A stretch of 64,000 bases of DNA. Origin: Halomonas sp. TA22. GTDB taxonomy: Bacteria; Pseudomonadota; Gammaproteobacteria; Pseudomonadales; Halomonadaceae. The notes beneath the pieces were generated by a model. The model had not been told where the DNA came from and made no database searches. It worked only from the letters and a program-made list of their open reading frames with translations. The position numbers were made by a program, and so were the translations under genes. The stretch lies in the NCBI RefSeq assembly GCF_013009075.1, contig NZ_CP053108.1, forward strand, positions 372,001 to 436,000. Direction: 5' to 3'. Positions 29,183-37,435 of this stretch are shown one piece after another (the first letter of the stretch is position 1; the number at the start of each line of letters is the position of its first letter).

Positions 29183-30595
29183 TTACACCACCGGCGACTT
29201 CAAGTTGTAACCGTGGGGCTGAACGCGCTCGAGGGCGGCGGCGGCGCGGATGACATCGGCCTCGCCGTGGGGGCTTCCGGCAATCTGCAACCCGACCGGC
29301 ATTTCGGCGGCGGTGAGCCCCGCGCAGACGGAGGCGGCAGGTTGCCCGGTGAGGTTGAAGGGATAGGTATAGGAGGCCCAGGTGACGAGACTTTTCTCCT
29401 CGTCGTAATCGGGCGGGACGTTCCGTCCCGCCTCTAGAGAGGAAACCGGCAGTGTGGGTGAAAGCAGCAGGTCGTGGCGCTCGAAGAAGGTCCGCATCCT
29501 CTCGCGCAGGGCGTAGCGCTGAAACACGCTGTCGTAGTAGTCGCGCATCTCCTGGGCGAGGGCGATGTCGAGTACCCTGGCCACGGCGGGGTCGAGCAGT
29601 TCCCTTTGATTTTCCAGTACCGGGCGCAGACGGGCGCCGACCCCGGCATAGAACTCCGCCTTCCAGAGCTCGGCGGGATCCTCCTCGAACACCGCTTCGA
29701 CCTCCTCAATCTCGGCGCCCTGCTCCGCCAGTTGCCGCGCCGCGCGCGTGGTGATCTCCACCACCTCGTCATCGGGTCTGGCATAGCCGAGGGTAGGACT
29801 CCAGGCGATGCGCAGCCCCTTGAGCGACGCCTGTGCCGCCTGGCCAAGATCCGGCAGCACCCCGGCCACCGCGAAGGGGTCTCGGGCGTCATAACCGGCG
29901 ATCACCTGGGTCAGCAGCGCCGCGTCGGCCACGTTACGCGCCAGCGCCCCGACATGGGCCAAGGTCGGCGTGGCCGAGGTGGGCCATACCGGCACTCGTC
30001 CGAAATGCGCCTTGAAGCCGACCAGGCCGGTGAACGCCGCGGGAATGCGCAGCGAGCCGCCGCCATCAGTACCCAGGGCAATCGACGTGATGCCCGCCGC
30101 CACCGAGGCCGCCGCCCCGGCGCTGGAGCCACCGGGCGTCTTGTCCAGATTCCAGGGGTGGCGGGTGATGCCGGTCAAGGGCGAGTCGCCCACCGGCTTG
30201 CAGCCAAACTCGCTGGTGGTGGTCTTGCCGATGACGATGGCGCCCTGCGCCTTGATGCGCTCCACCGCCGGTGCGTCGTCCTTGGCGATGTTGCCCGCCA
30301 TGGCCCGCGAGCCGGAGGCGAAGGGCTGCCCGGCCACGGCGATGAGATCCTTCACCGAGATCGGCAGGCCATGCAGCGCGCCGAGCGGCTCGCCGCGCAT
30401 CACCGCCCGCTCGGCGCGCCGGGCGGCGTCCAGCGCCTCTTCCGGCATCAGCACGAAAAAGGCGTTGAGGGAATTCTGCGTCTCTTGTGCTCGTTGCAGC
30501 GCCCGTTCGGTGAGCTCCACCGGCGAGACGTGCCGGGTGGAGACGAGGCGAGCCAGCTCATGGGCACTCATGAAGTCCAGTTCATTCGATGACAT
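29183..30595 (-). CDS. Amidase signature family enzyme, last gene of the liv-type operon
   Basis: 470-residue amide hydrolase. Triad: Lys82 (ISVKDL), Ser157/158 (GGSSAG) and nucleophile Ser181 (DGGGSLRIPAA). The first half aligns without gaps to the convergent amidase at 27310, so they are distant paralogues. ATG at 30595 has caggagg about 9 bp upstream. It starts 34 bp after the cyclase gene and closes the run SBP-livH-livMG-livF-cyclase-amidase, so it probably hydrolyses the imported compound or the cyclase product. Substrate unknown. Confidence 0.9.
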   Translation of the reverse strand: MSSNELDFMSAHELARLVSTRHVSPVELTERALQRAQETQNSLNAFFVLMPEEALDAARRAERAVMRGEPLGALHGLPISVKDLIAVAGQPFASGSRAMAGNIAKDDAPAVERIKAQGAIVIGKTTTSEFGCKPVGDSPLTGITRHPWNLDKTPGGSSAGAAASVAAGITSIALGTDGGGSLRIPAAFTGLVGFKAHFGRVPVWPTSATPTLAHVGALARNVADAALLTQVIAGYDARDPFAVAGVLPDLGQAAQASLKGLRIAWSPTLGYARPDDEVVEITTRAARQLAEQGAEIEEVEAVFEEDPAELWKAEFYAGVGARLRPVLENQRELLDPAVARVLDIALAQEMRDYYDSVFQRYALRERMRTFFERHDLLLSPTLPVSSLEAGRNVPPDYDEEKSLVTWASYTYPFNLTGQPAASVCAGLTAAEMPVGLQIAGSPHGEADVIRAAAALERVQPHGYNLKSPVV

Positions 30596-30629
30596 ACTGC
30601 GGCCTCCTGTTTACCGAACGGGCTATCGC

Positions 30630-31331
30630 TCACTCTTCGACGATGGCGAAGGCGCGTACCGGCGAGCCGGAGCCGCCCTTGAACTTCAGCGGCGCGCCGA
30701 AGAACTGGAATTCGCCCTTGCCAAGCAGCTCTTCCAGATTCACCAGCCACTCCCAGTGGCTGATGCCCAGTTCGCGGCAGAGACGGTGCTGGGCGAAGAT
30801 GTCGTCCGTCGGCTTGTCGGTGGAAGGCCCTTCGACGCCATGCATTTTCGAGCCACGATCATAGAGCCACTGAGTGGCGTCGGCGGTCAGCAGCGGGTTT
30901 TTCCATACCGAGTCCAGGCTCGGATAGTTACGCTTGTGGAAGCCGGTGCAGAGCAGCACGATATGCCCATCCACCTTGACTCCCACCTTGGCTTCGGCCT
31001 CTTCCATGTCCTTCACGGTGATTTCACCGAGATCGGGAATATGCTGGAGGTCGAAACAGACCGCCTTGCCCATGAACATTTCCAGCGGCATTTCGTCGAT
31101 GGAGGCGCCATCCGGCTTGACGTGACGGAAGGCATCCACGTGGGTGCCCACATGATCGAGCATGGCGATGAAATTGGTCTGGAAGGTCATCGCATCTCCC
31201 GGCACACCGAGACCAAGCGCCTTGGAGCTTTCGTGGCTCAAGTGAGTGGTCATCACCGGGCGCTGGAAGAGTTTGTGCGCCGGCATGTTGTCTTCGAGCA
31301 GTAGGCTGAGGTCGATGATACGTTGTGACAT
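30630..31331 (-). CDS. Cyclase family metal-dependent hydrolase (KynB/isatin hydrolase-like)
   Basis: 233-residue enzyme of the 'putative cyclase' family, which includes arylformamidase KynB and isatin hydrolase; these use a Mn or Zn site to open lactams or hydrolyse formamides. The metal motif HxGTHxDxxxH is present as HVGTHVDAFRH with His60, His64, Asp66 and His70. The start MSQRIIDLS at 31331 follows aaggagaaaaca. It sits between livF and an amidase in a likely operon. A lactam- or imide-opening role is an inference from family and neighbours. Confidence 0.85.
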   Translation of the reverse strand: MSQRIIDLSLLLEDNMPAHKLFQRPVMTTHLSHESSKALGLGVPGDAMTFQTNFIAMLDHVGTHVDAFRHVKPDGASIDEMPLEMFMGKAVCFDLQHIPDLGEITVKDMEEAEAKVGVKVDGHIVLLCTGFHKRNYPSLDSVWKNPLLTADATQWLYDRGSKMHGVEGPSTDKPTDDIFAQHRLCRELGISHWEWLVNLEELLGKGEFQFFGAPLKFKGGSGSPVRAFAIVEE

Positions 31332-31391
31332 TGTTTTCTCCTTCAGGGTGGACAAGCGCCACGGGTTAGTGGGCGCACAGCAGGTTTTTCC

Positions 31392-32123
31392 TCAATGGGC
31401 TTTCTTGCCTAGAAACGACTCCATCACCTCGGGATCATTGGCGATCTGCGCGCTCGGCCCCGACACGGCGATGCGGCCGTTGGAGACGACATAGGCGTGG
31501 TCGGCGATGCTCAGGGCGTAGGAGGCGAGCTGCTCGACGAGCAGAATAGTGAGCCCTTCCCGGTTAAGCTCCGCCAGCACCTCGATCAGTTGGGTGACGA
31601 TCTTCGGCGCCAGGCCCAGGGAAAGCTCGTCGATGATCAACAGCTCGGGATCGGCCATCAGGCCGCGGGCGATGGCCAGCATCTGCTGCTCACCGCCCGA
31701 CATGGAGCCCGCCTGCTGGTGTAGCCGCTCCTTGAGGCGCGGGAACAGTTCCAAGGCACGTTCGAAGGCCGCCTGCGTCTTGTCGCTCTTGAGCCCGCCG
31801 TGGACGTAGGCGCCGAGGATCAGGTTGTCCTCCACGCTCTGATCGGGAAACAGCAGCCGCCCTTCAGGCACCATCACCAATCCCTGCGCGGCCTTCTTGT
31901 TCGCCGACAAGCCGATGGTCTCCTTGCCCTCGAACAGCACCTTGCCGGCGGAGGGCTTCACCAGCCCGGTGGCGCCCTTCACCATCGATGATTTACCGGC
32001 GCCGTTGTTGCCGATCACGGCGACGAGTTGGCCTCGCGCCACGCTCAGACTGATGTCGCGCACCGCAATGGCAGCGCCGTAGCGCAGTTCCATGTTGCGA
32101 ATGTCCAGGAGCGTTTCACTCAT
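31392..32123 (-). CDS. livF: Branched-chain-type ABC transporter ATP-binding protein
   Basis: 243-residue LivF-type ATPase. Walker A GNNGAGKS (38-45), signature MSGGEQQMLAIARG, Walker B ELLIIDELSLGLAP; Glu after the Walker B Asp is present. The start overlaps the livM-livG fusion stop by four bases. It forms the second nucleotide-binding domain of the importer. The symbol marks family position only; substrate is not necessarily branched-chain amino acids. Confidence 0.9.
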   Translation of the reverse strand: MSETLLDIRNMELRYGAAIAVRDISLSVARGQLVAVIGNNGAGKSSMVKGATGLVKPSAGKVLFEGKETIGLSANKKAAQGLVMVPEGRLLFPDQSVEDNLILGAYVHGGLKSDKTQAAFERALELFPRLKERLHQQAGSMSGGEQQMLAIARGLMADPELLIIDELSLGLAPKIVTQLIEVLAELNREGLTILLVEQLASYALSIADHAYVVSNGRIAVSGPSAQIANDPEVMESFLGKKAH

Positions 32124-33892
32124 TGTCCGCCTCCGAAATAGGCCTCGATCACACGTGGGTCTTCCTGCACGACGGAGGGCGCGGCGCTGGCGATGACCTG
32201 GCCGTAATCGAGCACGGTCACGGTATCCGCCACCGCCATGATGAGATCGACGTGGTGCTCGATGAGCAGCACCGTGATGCCGAATTCGGCGATTTTCCGG
32301 ATCATCTCGCCCAACTCGTCGATCTCCTGGGTGGTCAGCCCCGCCGCCGGTTCATCCAGCAGCAGAATGCGCGGCTCCGAGGCCAGCGCACGGGCGATCT
32401 CCAACCGTCGCTGCATGCCAAAGGGCAGAAAGCGTGCCCGCTCGCTGGCATAGGCCGCCAAACCAACGAAATCGAGCAGATCGATGGCCGCCTGCCGCGC
32501 CGCGCGCTCCTCTCGGCGCATCCGCGGGGCATGCAGTAGCGCATGGAGGAGGCCGTAGCCGAGGTGGCGCTGACGCCCGACAATGACGTTCTCCAGCACA
32601 CTCATCTCGCCGAACAGCTCGGTGTTCTGGAAGGTGCGGGCCATGCCGAGATTGGAGAGTTCATGGGAGCCCTTGCCGTCGAGCGCCTCACCGTTCAGCT
32701 CAAAGCTGCCGGAGGTGGGGCGATAGAAGCCCGAAATGGTATTGACGAAGGTGGACTTGCCCGCTCCGTTGGGTCCGATGAGAGCGTGAATCTCGCCGGG
32801 CTTGACCCGCAGGTTGGCATCGGCAAGCGCCGTCAGGCCACCGAACTTCACCGTCAGCCCCTGGGTCACCAACTCCGCTCGCTGGGCGGGCTTGAGCATC
32901 CCCACCCGCTGGCTGATCATCTGCGGATCGGACACCGGCATCGCCTGGCGCTTCTCGGGCAGGTAGCGCTTCATCAAGCTGTCCAGCGAGCCCATGATCC
33001 CCTGCGGCAGCACGAACATCACGATCAGCAGCAGCGCGCCGTAGGCGAAGGTCTGCCAGATGGAGAACTGCTGCAGATATTCCGGCAGGTAGGTCAGGAT
33101 ATAGGCACCGATCACTGGCCCGAAGGTGGAGCCCGCGCCGCCGAGGATCACCATCAGCAGGAAGCGGATACTGTCCCCGAAGGTAAAGATGTCCGGCGAA
33201 ATGTAGGCATTCATGAAGGCGTAGAAGACCCCCGCGATGCCCGCCAGCATCGAGGAGATGACGAAGGCCAGGGTACGCAGGATCGTCACGTTGATACCCA
33301 GCGCCCGTGCCGCGATCTCGCTCTGGGCGGAGGCGCGCATGGCGCGTCCGTAGCGCGATGTCATCAGGTTGTGGATCAGCAGCGTTGCAGCAAAGAGCCC
33401 CACCGCCAGCACCGCGTAGAAGGCGTAACCGGTGAGCGCGATACCGAATAGATTGGGCTGGGGAATGCCGCTCAGTCCCGTGGTGCCGCCGGTCAGTGCC
33501 GACCATTCGATCGCCACGTTCTCGACAATGATGCCGAAGGCAATGGTAATGACCGCCAGGTAGACGCCCCGCACGCGCACAGTCGGATAGGCGAGAACGG
33601 CGCCGAACAGTCCCGAGATCAGCGCCGCTGCCACGCTCGCGGTGACGATGTCGAAGCCAAAGCGTATCGCGGTGATACCTCCGGCGTAAGCGCCCAAGGC
33701 AAACAGGCCTGCCTGCCCTAGCGACACCAGGCCGGTGAGCCCCACCAGCACGTTGAGCCCCACGGCGATGATGCCGTAGATCAGAAAAAGCATGAAAACG
33801 CGTAGTTCGTACTCGTTGGCGGCGTTCATGGGCACGATGATGAGGATCAGCGCGAAGAGCAGGAAGCCGAGGGTGTGAAGATGCCGGGTCAT
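32120..33892 (-). CDS. Fused ABC permease and ATP-binding protein (LivM-LivG type)
   Basis: 590 residues. Residues about 5-300 are a LivM-type permease with eight or nine membrane segments and the motif VGLTGLVSLGQAGLFALGAY (50-69). After a linker, residues 342-590 are a LivG-type ATPase: Walker A GPNGAGKS (373-380), signature LPFGMQRRLEIARAL (489-503), Walker B ILLLDEP (509-515). No stop or frameshift separates the halves, so it is a real fusion, seen in some related transporters. It overlaps both livH and livF by four bases. Confidence 0.92.
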   Translation of the reverse strand: MTRHLHTLGFLLFALILIIVPMNAANEYELRVFMLFLIYGIIAVGLNVLVGLTGLVSLGQAGLFALGAYAGGITAIRFGFDIVTASVAAALISGLFGAVLAYPTVRVRGVYLAVITIAFGIIVENVAIEWSALTGGTTGLSGIPQPNLFGIALTGYAFYAVLAVGLFAATLLIHNLMTSRYGRAMRASAQSEIAARALGINVTILRTLAFVISSMLAGIAGVFYAFMNAYISPDIFTFGDSIRFLLMVILGGAGSTFGPVIGAYILTYLPEYLQQFSIWQTFAYGALLLIVMFVLPQGIMGSLDSLMKRYLPEKRQAMPVSDPQMISQRVGMLKPAQRAELVTQGLTVKFGGLTALADANLRVKPGEIHALIGPNGAGKSTFVNTISGFYRPTSGSFELNGEALDGKGSHELSNLGMARTFQNTELFGEMSVLENVIVGRQRHLGYGLLHALLHAPRMRREERAARQAAIDLLDFVGLAAYASERARFLPFGMQRRLEIARALASEPRILLLDEPAAGLTTQEIDELGEMIRKIAEFGITVLLIEHHVDLIMAVADTVTVLDYGQVIASAAPSVVQEDPRVIEAYFGGGQ

Positions 33893-34764
33893 ACCTTGAG
33901 CACCTCGCGCTTACCGAATAGCCCCTGTGGCGCCATCAGCAGCACCAGGATCATCAGACTGAAGCCGATGATCTCGCGAGCCGCGGTGGAGATGTATCCC
34001 TCGACAAAGCGCTCCACGATACCGAAGACCAATCCCACGATGACCACGCCCGGCGCGCTGGTGATGCCGCCGACGATGGCCACCACGAAGCCCTTGAGCC
34101 CGAGCAGCACCCCCATGGTGGCCGATGCCTGGACAATGGGCGCGATCAGAATGCCGGCGGCGGCACCCATCAGGCTCGCCAGACCAAAGGAGAAGGCGAC
34201 GATGGCATTGACGTTGATGCCCATCAACGCCGCCGCGTTCGGGTTGTGCGCCACCGCCTGCATCGCTCTCCCCACCAGGGTATGGCGCTGCATCAGCTTC
34301 AGTCCCAGCATGGCGAGCACGGCGATGATAGGGATCATCAACTCCTGCGGATAGATGCCGGCGCCCAAGATACGCATCGCACGCTCTACTCCCGGTGTAG
34401 GCAACGGCAGTGAATAGCCATCGGTGCGGATGGTGGCGAGGCTCTCGATCATGACGCCGATGGCGATGGTCGAGAGCATCCAGCCGATGGACCCCGAATG
34501 GGAGGCGAAGGGACGCACGGCGATACGCTCGAGTACGACGCCGAACAATGCCCCCGCTGCGATGGCGATCACCGCCGCGAGCCACAGCGGCAAGCCGGCG
34601 GCCATCATGAAGATGGTGAGCAACGCGCCGATCATCAGGGTGTCGCCATGAGCGAAATTCACCGCCTTCGCCGACGACCACATGATGTGAAAGCCCAGCG
34701 CAACCAGCGCGTAGATGCCGCCTATCGCCAATCCCGACAGGACGTATTGCATGATAGTGGACAT
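33889..34764 (-). CDS. livH: Branched-chain-type ABC transporter permease
   Basis: 291-residue inner-membrane permease of the LivH type with about eight hydrophobic segments. It begins MSTIMQYVLSGLAIGGIYAL, has GFHIMWSSAKAVNFAHGD near residue 25 and LMGINVNAIVAFSFGLASLM near 190. It follows the binding-protein gene by 46 bp and overlaps the fused permease-ATPase. Substrate is unknown, as for its partners. Confidence 0.92.
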   Translation of the reverse strand: MSTIMQYVLSGLAIGGIYALVALGFHIMWSSAKAVNFAHGDTLMIGALLTIFMMAAGLPLWLAAVIAIAAGALFGVVLERIAVRPFASHSGSIGWMLSTIAIGVMIESLATIRTDGYSLPLPTPGVERAMRILGAGIYPQELMIPIIAVLAMLGLKLMQRHTLVGRAMQAVAHNPNAAALMGINVNAIVAFSFGLASLMGAAAGILIAPIVQASATMGVLLGLKGFVVAIVGGITSAPGVVIVGLVFGIVERFVEGYISTAAREIIGFSLMILVLLMAPQGLFGKREVLKV

Positions 34765-34810
34765 GACTTACCTCAAGCGACGTGGAAGCCGCATCGAATG
34801 GGGAGACGGC

Positions 34811-36031
34811 TCAGTCGTCGGTGTCGTAGGGAGAACCTTCGAAGGGAATCAGAATGCCGTCGTGCCAGACGGTGAGCAGATAGTGCTCCGGCAACAGCGC
34901 ATCCTGACGCTCTTCGTTGCCGGCTTCGAAGGCCGGGCGGTAGTCGGTGACCAACCCTTCGCGCTCCACTTCGTAGAGTGCCTGCTGCACCGCTTCCCAT
35001 TCGAAGGTGCCGGCAATTTCGATGGCGTCGGCCAGCAGATAGACGCCATCGTAGGCGTTGGCGATACCGGATCCGGCGCGGATTTCACTGGGATCGCCGA
35101 TTCCATAGTCGGACTGGAGCTTCTCCAGAATGGAAGCACCGAGTTCGCTCTGCTCGCCCATGAAGGAGTAGGTCTGCATCACCCGTACATCGTTGGCCAG
35201 CGGGCCGGCCAACTCGCCCAGATTGCCGCTGATGCCCCAGGCGCCGATCACTGTCGAATCGAAGCCTACCCGGTCCATGGAACGCAGTAGCTGGTTGCCC
35301 TCGCGGTCCAGTGCCCATACGATCACCACCTCTGCTCCCGCATCGCGTGCGCGGATGGCCTGGGGCGACATGTCCTGGTCGTTCCAGTTGAAGGTCTCGG
35401 CGACGGTGAGCTCGAGCTCCGCCTCGGCCATGGCGGCCTCGATGTCGGGCAGCGCGCCGTTGCCCCAGCCGGTGTTCTCGTAGAAGAAGGCGATGCGCCC
35501 CTCCGGAGAGACCTTCAGCGCCTCGTCGACCAGGAACTGCGCCACCCACTTGTCCTTGGCCGAGATGCGGAACATGTAATTGGGATCCTGGCCGTTCTCG
35601 ACGATGGTGGTGTTGGCCGCCCACACGCCCATATAGGGAATGCCAATAGCGTGCACGGGATCGACCTGAGCCAGCGCCGCCGTGGAATGGTAGCCGCCGA
35701 GGATGGCGATGCAGTTGTCCGCCAGGGCGATGCGGCGGGTATTGTCCACGGCTCGGGGCGGCGTGCCGGCATCGTCGTACTGAACGAAGCGCAATTCCTG
35801 GCCCAGCACACCGCCCTGTTCGTTGATCTCGTCGATGGCGATTTCGGCGCCGATGGCGATGGCTCGGCCGCTGAAGGCCGCCGGGCCGGTGATGGCGGCG
35901 GAATTGCCTATACAAGCTTCCCGCTCATTTGCCATCAATGGAGAAGAACTCAGGGCAGCTCCGGTTGACAATGCGGCTATCATAGCCGTGGAGCGAAAGA
36001 GCCCAGTTTCATATTTATATTTATTAAACAT
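34811..36031 (-). CDS. Periplasmic substrate-binding protein of the liv-type ABC transporter
   Basis: 406-residue precursor of the type I periplasmic binding fold (LivK/AmiC/UrtA group). Residues 1-35 are a signal peptide (STAMIAALSTGAALSSSPLMA). The domain opens with CIGNSAAITGPAAFSGRAIA and contains AIDEINEQGGVLGQ and the mid-domain ILGGYHSTAALAQVDPVHA. ATG at 36031 is preferred over TTG at 36037. It is the first gene of the operon; ligands of this group include amino acids, amides and urea, so neighbours (cyclase, amidase) suggest an amide-type ligand. Confidence 0.9.
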   Translation of the reverse strand: MFNKYKYETGLFRSTAMIAALSTGAALSSSPLMANEREACIGNSAAITGPAAFSGRAIAIGAEIAIDEINEQGGVLGQELRFVQYDDAGTPPRAVDNTRRIALADNCIAILGGYHSTAALAQVDPVHAIGIPYMGVWAANTTIVENGQDPNYMFRISAKDKWVAQFLVDEALKVSPEGRIAFFYENTGWGNGALPDIEAAMAEAELELTVAETFNWNDQDMSPQAIRARDAGAEVVIVWALDREGNQLLRSMDRVGFDSTVIGAWGISGNLGELAGPLANDVRVMQTYSFMGEQSELGASILEKLQSDYGIGDPSEIRAGSGIANAYDGVYLLADAIEIAGTFEWEAVQQALYEVEREGLVTDYRPAFEAGNEERQDALLPEHYLLTVWHDGILIPFEGSPYDTDD

Positions 36032-36166
36032 GATCAATTTCCCATTATTAGAGATGTTGGAAGGGTAGTCTGCAAAGGCAAACCCGAATCAACTCGGAAT
36101 CTCACCGAAAGGTGATAAAAGATATACGCGCAAGCCTTGGAAACAACAAATACCGATTTCGGATAC

Positions 36167-36191
36167 TGGGTATAGGACTCCCCTATACCCA
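36167..36191. promoter_or_regulatory. Dyad operator candidate for the liv-type operon
   Basis: Ten-base arms TGGGTATAGG / CCTATACCCA separated by five bases, with a TATAG...CTATA core that fits a LysR-type T-N11-A box. It lies about 135 bp before the binding-protein start and downstream of the LysR gene, the natural candidate regulator. Confidence 0.55.
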
Positions 36192-36245
36192 AAAATTTTA
36201 TAAAGACTTCATGTATCTATGGTTAAAATACGGGAAGTGGGCACA

Positions 36246-37208
36246 TCACGAGCCCGTGAAGCGAACAGCACTTTTCTGATTGACCGCACTACTTAGTTGA
36301 GCTCGCCATTTCCCCGTCTCGACCATACCGGCGATGACGTCCGCCATGGTTTCCGCGACGGCCTGGCTACCGCGTATATTCAAGGTGCGCTTGGAGACGA
36401 CCACCGAAAGGCGCCAGGAAGGGGTCGGATCGACAATGGGGATGGCGGTCATGGTGCCCTGATCCACCTCCTCCGAGAAGGCGAAGTGCGGCATCACCGA
36501 CATGTAATCCGACTCGCAGATCATCTTGGCAATGGCGGGCAGACTGTCGCAGTCCAGCGCCTTATAGTGAATGCCATGGCGAATCGCGAGCTGTTCCATG
36601 ACGATGTTCATGACATTCGGTCGCCCCGGCAGCACGATGGGAAGATCGAACAATTCACGGAACGAAATCGATTCGACAGTGTGTATAGGATTATCCGGAC
36701 GGACGAAGAGCATGAACTGTTCCACCATCATTTCAGTCCAGGCCACATGCTCATAAGCCTTGTGATTGTATAATAGAGCGACATCCAAGCGTCCCGCTTG
36801 AATCAAATCATCGAGATAGCTGGTCATCGCCTCGACGATATGCAGCCTAATATTCGGATAACGATCGGCTAGAGTCCGGAAAAGAGGATGAGAGAGTCCT
36901 CGACATGCAGAAGTCGGTATGCCAACCAAGAGTTTACCCGAAGGATTAACCGACTTCTCCCACATGGCATCCTTGGCATTTTCTGCTTCTTGAAGGATCC
37001 GATGAGCGCGACCATAGAATTCTTTTCCAAGCTCTGTCAAAGCTACTCCGCGGGGATGCCTGACCAAAAGATCAACTTCCAGCTCTTCTTCCAAATTCTT
37101 GATTTGCTGACTAAGAGAAGGCTGCGATATATGTAAAAGCTCCGCCGCGCGTGAAAAGCTTTCGCTATCGGCAACTTGAGTAAAGTACTTCAACTGCTTA
37201 AGTTCCAT
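36246..37208 (-). CDS. LysR-family regulator, Nac-like, probably controls the liv-type operon
   Basis: 320 residues. The winged helix-turn-helix is residues 1-60 (MELKQLKYFTQVADSESFSR, LHISQPSLSQQIKNLEEELE), followed by a LysR substrate domain (GKLLVGIPTSACRGLSHPLF near 92-111). Similarity to the Nac/Cbl group is suggested by the N-terminus. It precedes the binding-protein gene on the same strand with a 214-bp gap that holds the dyad at 36167. Base composition is visibly more AT-rich than its neighbours, a possible sign of recent transfer. Confidence 0.9.
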   Translation of the reverse strand: MELKQLKYFTQVADSESFSRAAELLHISQPSLSQQIKNLEEELEVDLLVRHPRGVALTELGKEFYGRAHRILQEAENAKDAMWEKSVNPSGKLLVGIPTSACRGLSHPLFRTLADRYPNIRLHIVEAMTSYLDDLIQAGRLDVALLYNHKAYEHVAWTEMMVEQFMLFVRPDNPIHTVESISFRELFDLPIVLPGRPNVMNIVMEQLAIRHGIHYKALDCDSLPAIAKMICESDYMSVMPHFAFSEEVDQGTMTAIPIVDPTPSWRLSVVVSKRTLNIRGSQAVAETMADVIAGMVETGKWRAQLSSAVNQKSAVRFTGS

Positions 37209-37378
37209 GTCCAGCCTCGTTGGCTTTTCTTTATAATCCAGCGAAAGTTATCATCCTTATATCCACCCCTTTTCCTCCCGCCGTTCTTGTTTTGCGGAAA
37301 GTCAATACGCCTTTAGGATATTCCACCCCCGACGGTATGTCACCGCAGCAGAAATTTCCCTGCGAGAGAACAAGACAC

Positions 37379-37407
37379 AAAAACGCCGCCGAGTCTCCCC
37401 GACGGCG
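37379..37407 (-). terminator. Rho-independent terminator of the catalase gene
   Basis: On the reverse strand, a nine-pair GC-rich stem (two G-T pairs) with a 6-base loop is followed by TTTTT. Confidence 0.8.
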
Positions 37408-37435
37408 CGGGCCTTGCTTGGCCGGGATCAGAAGA

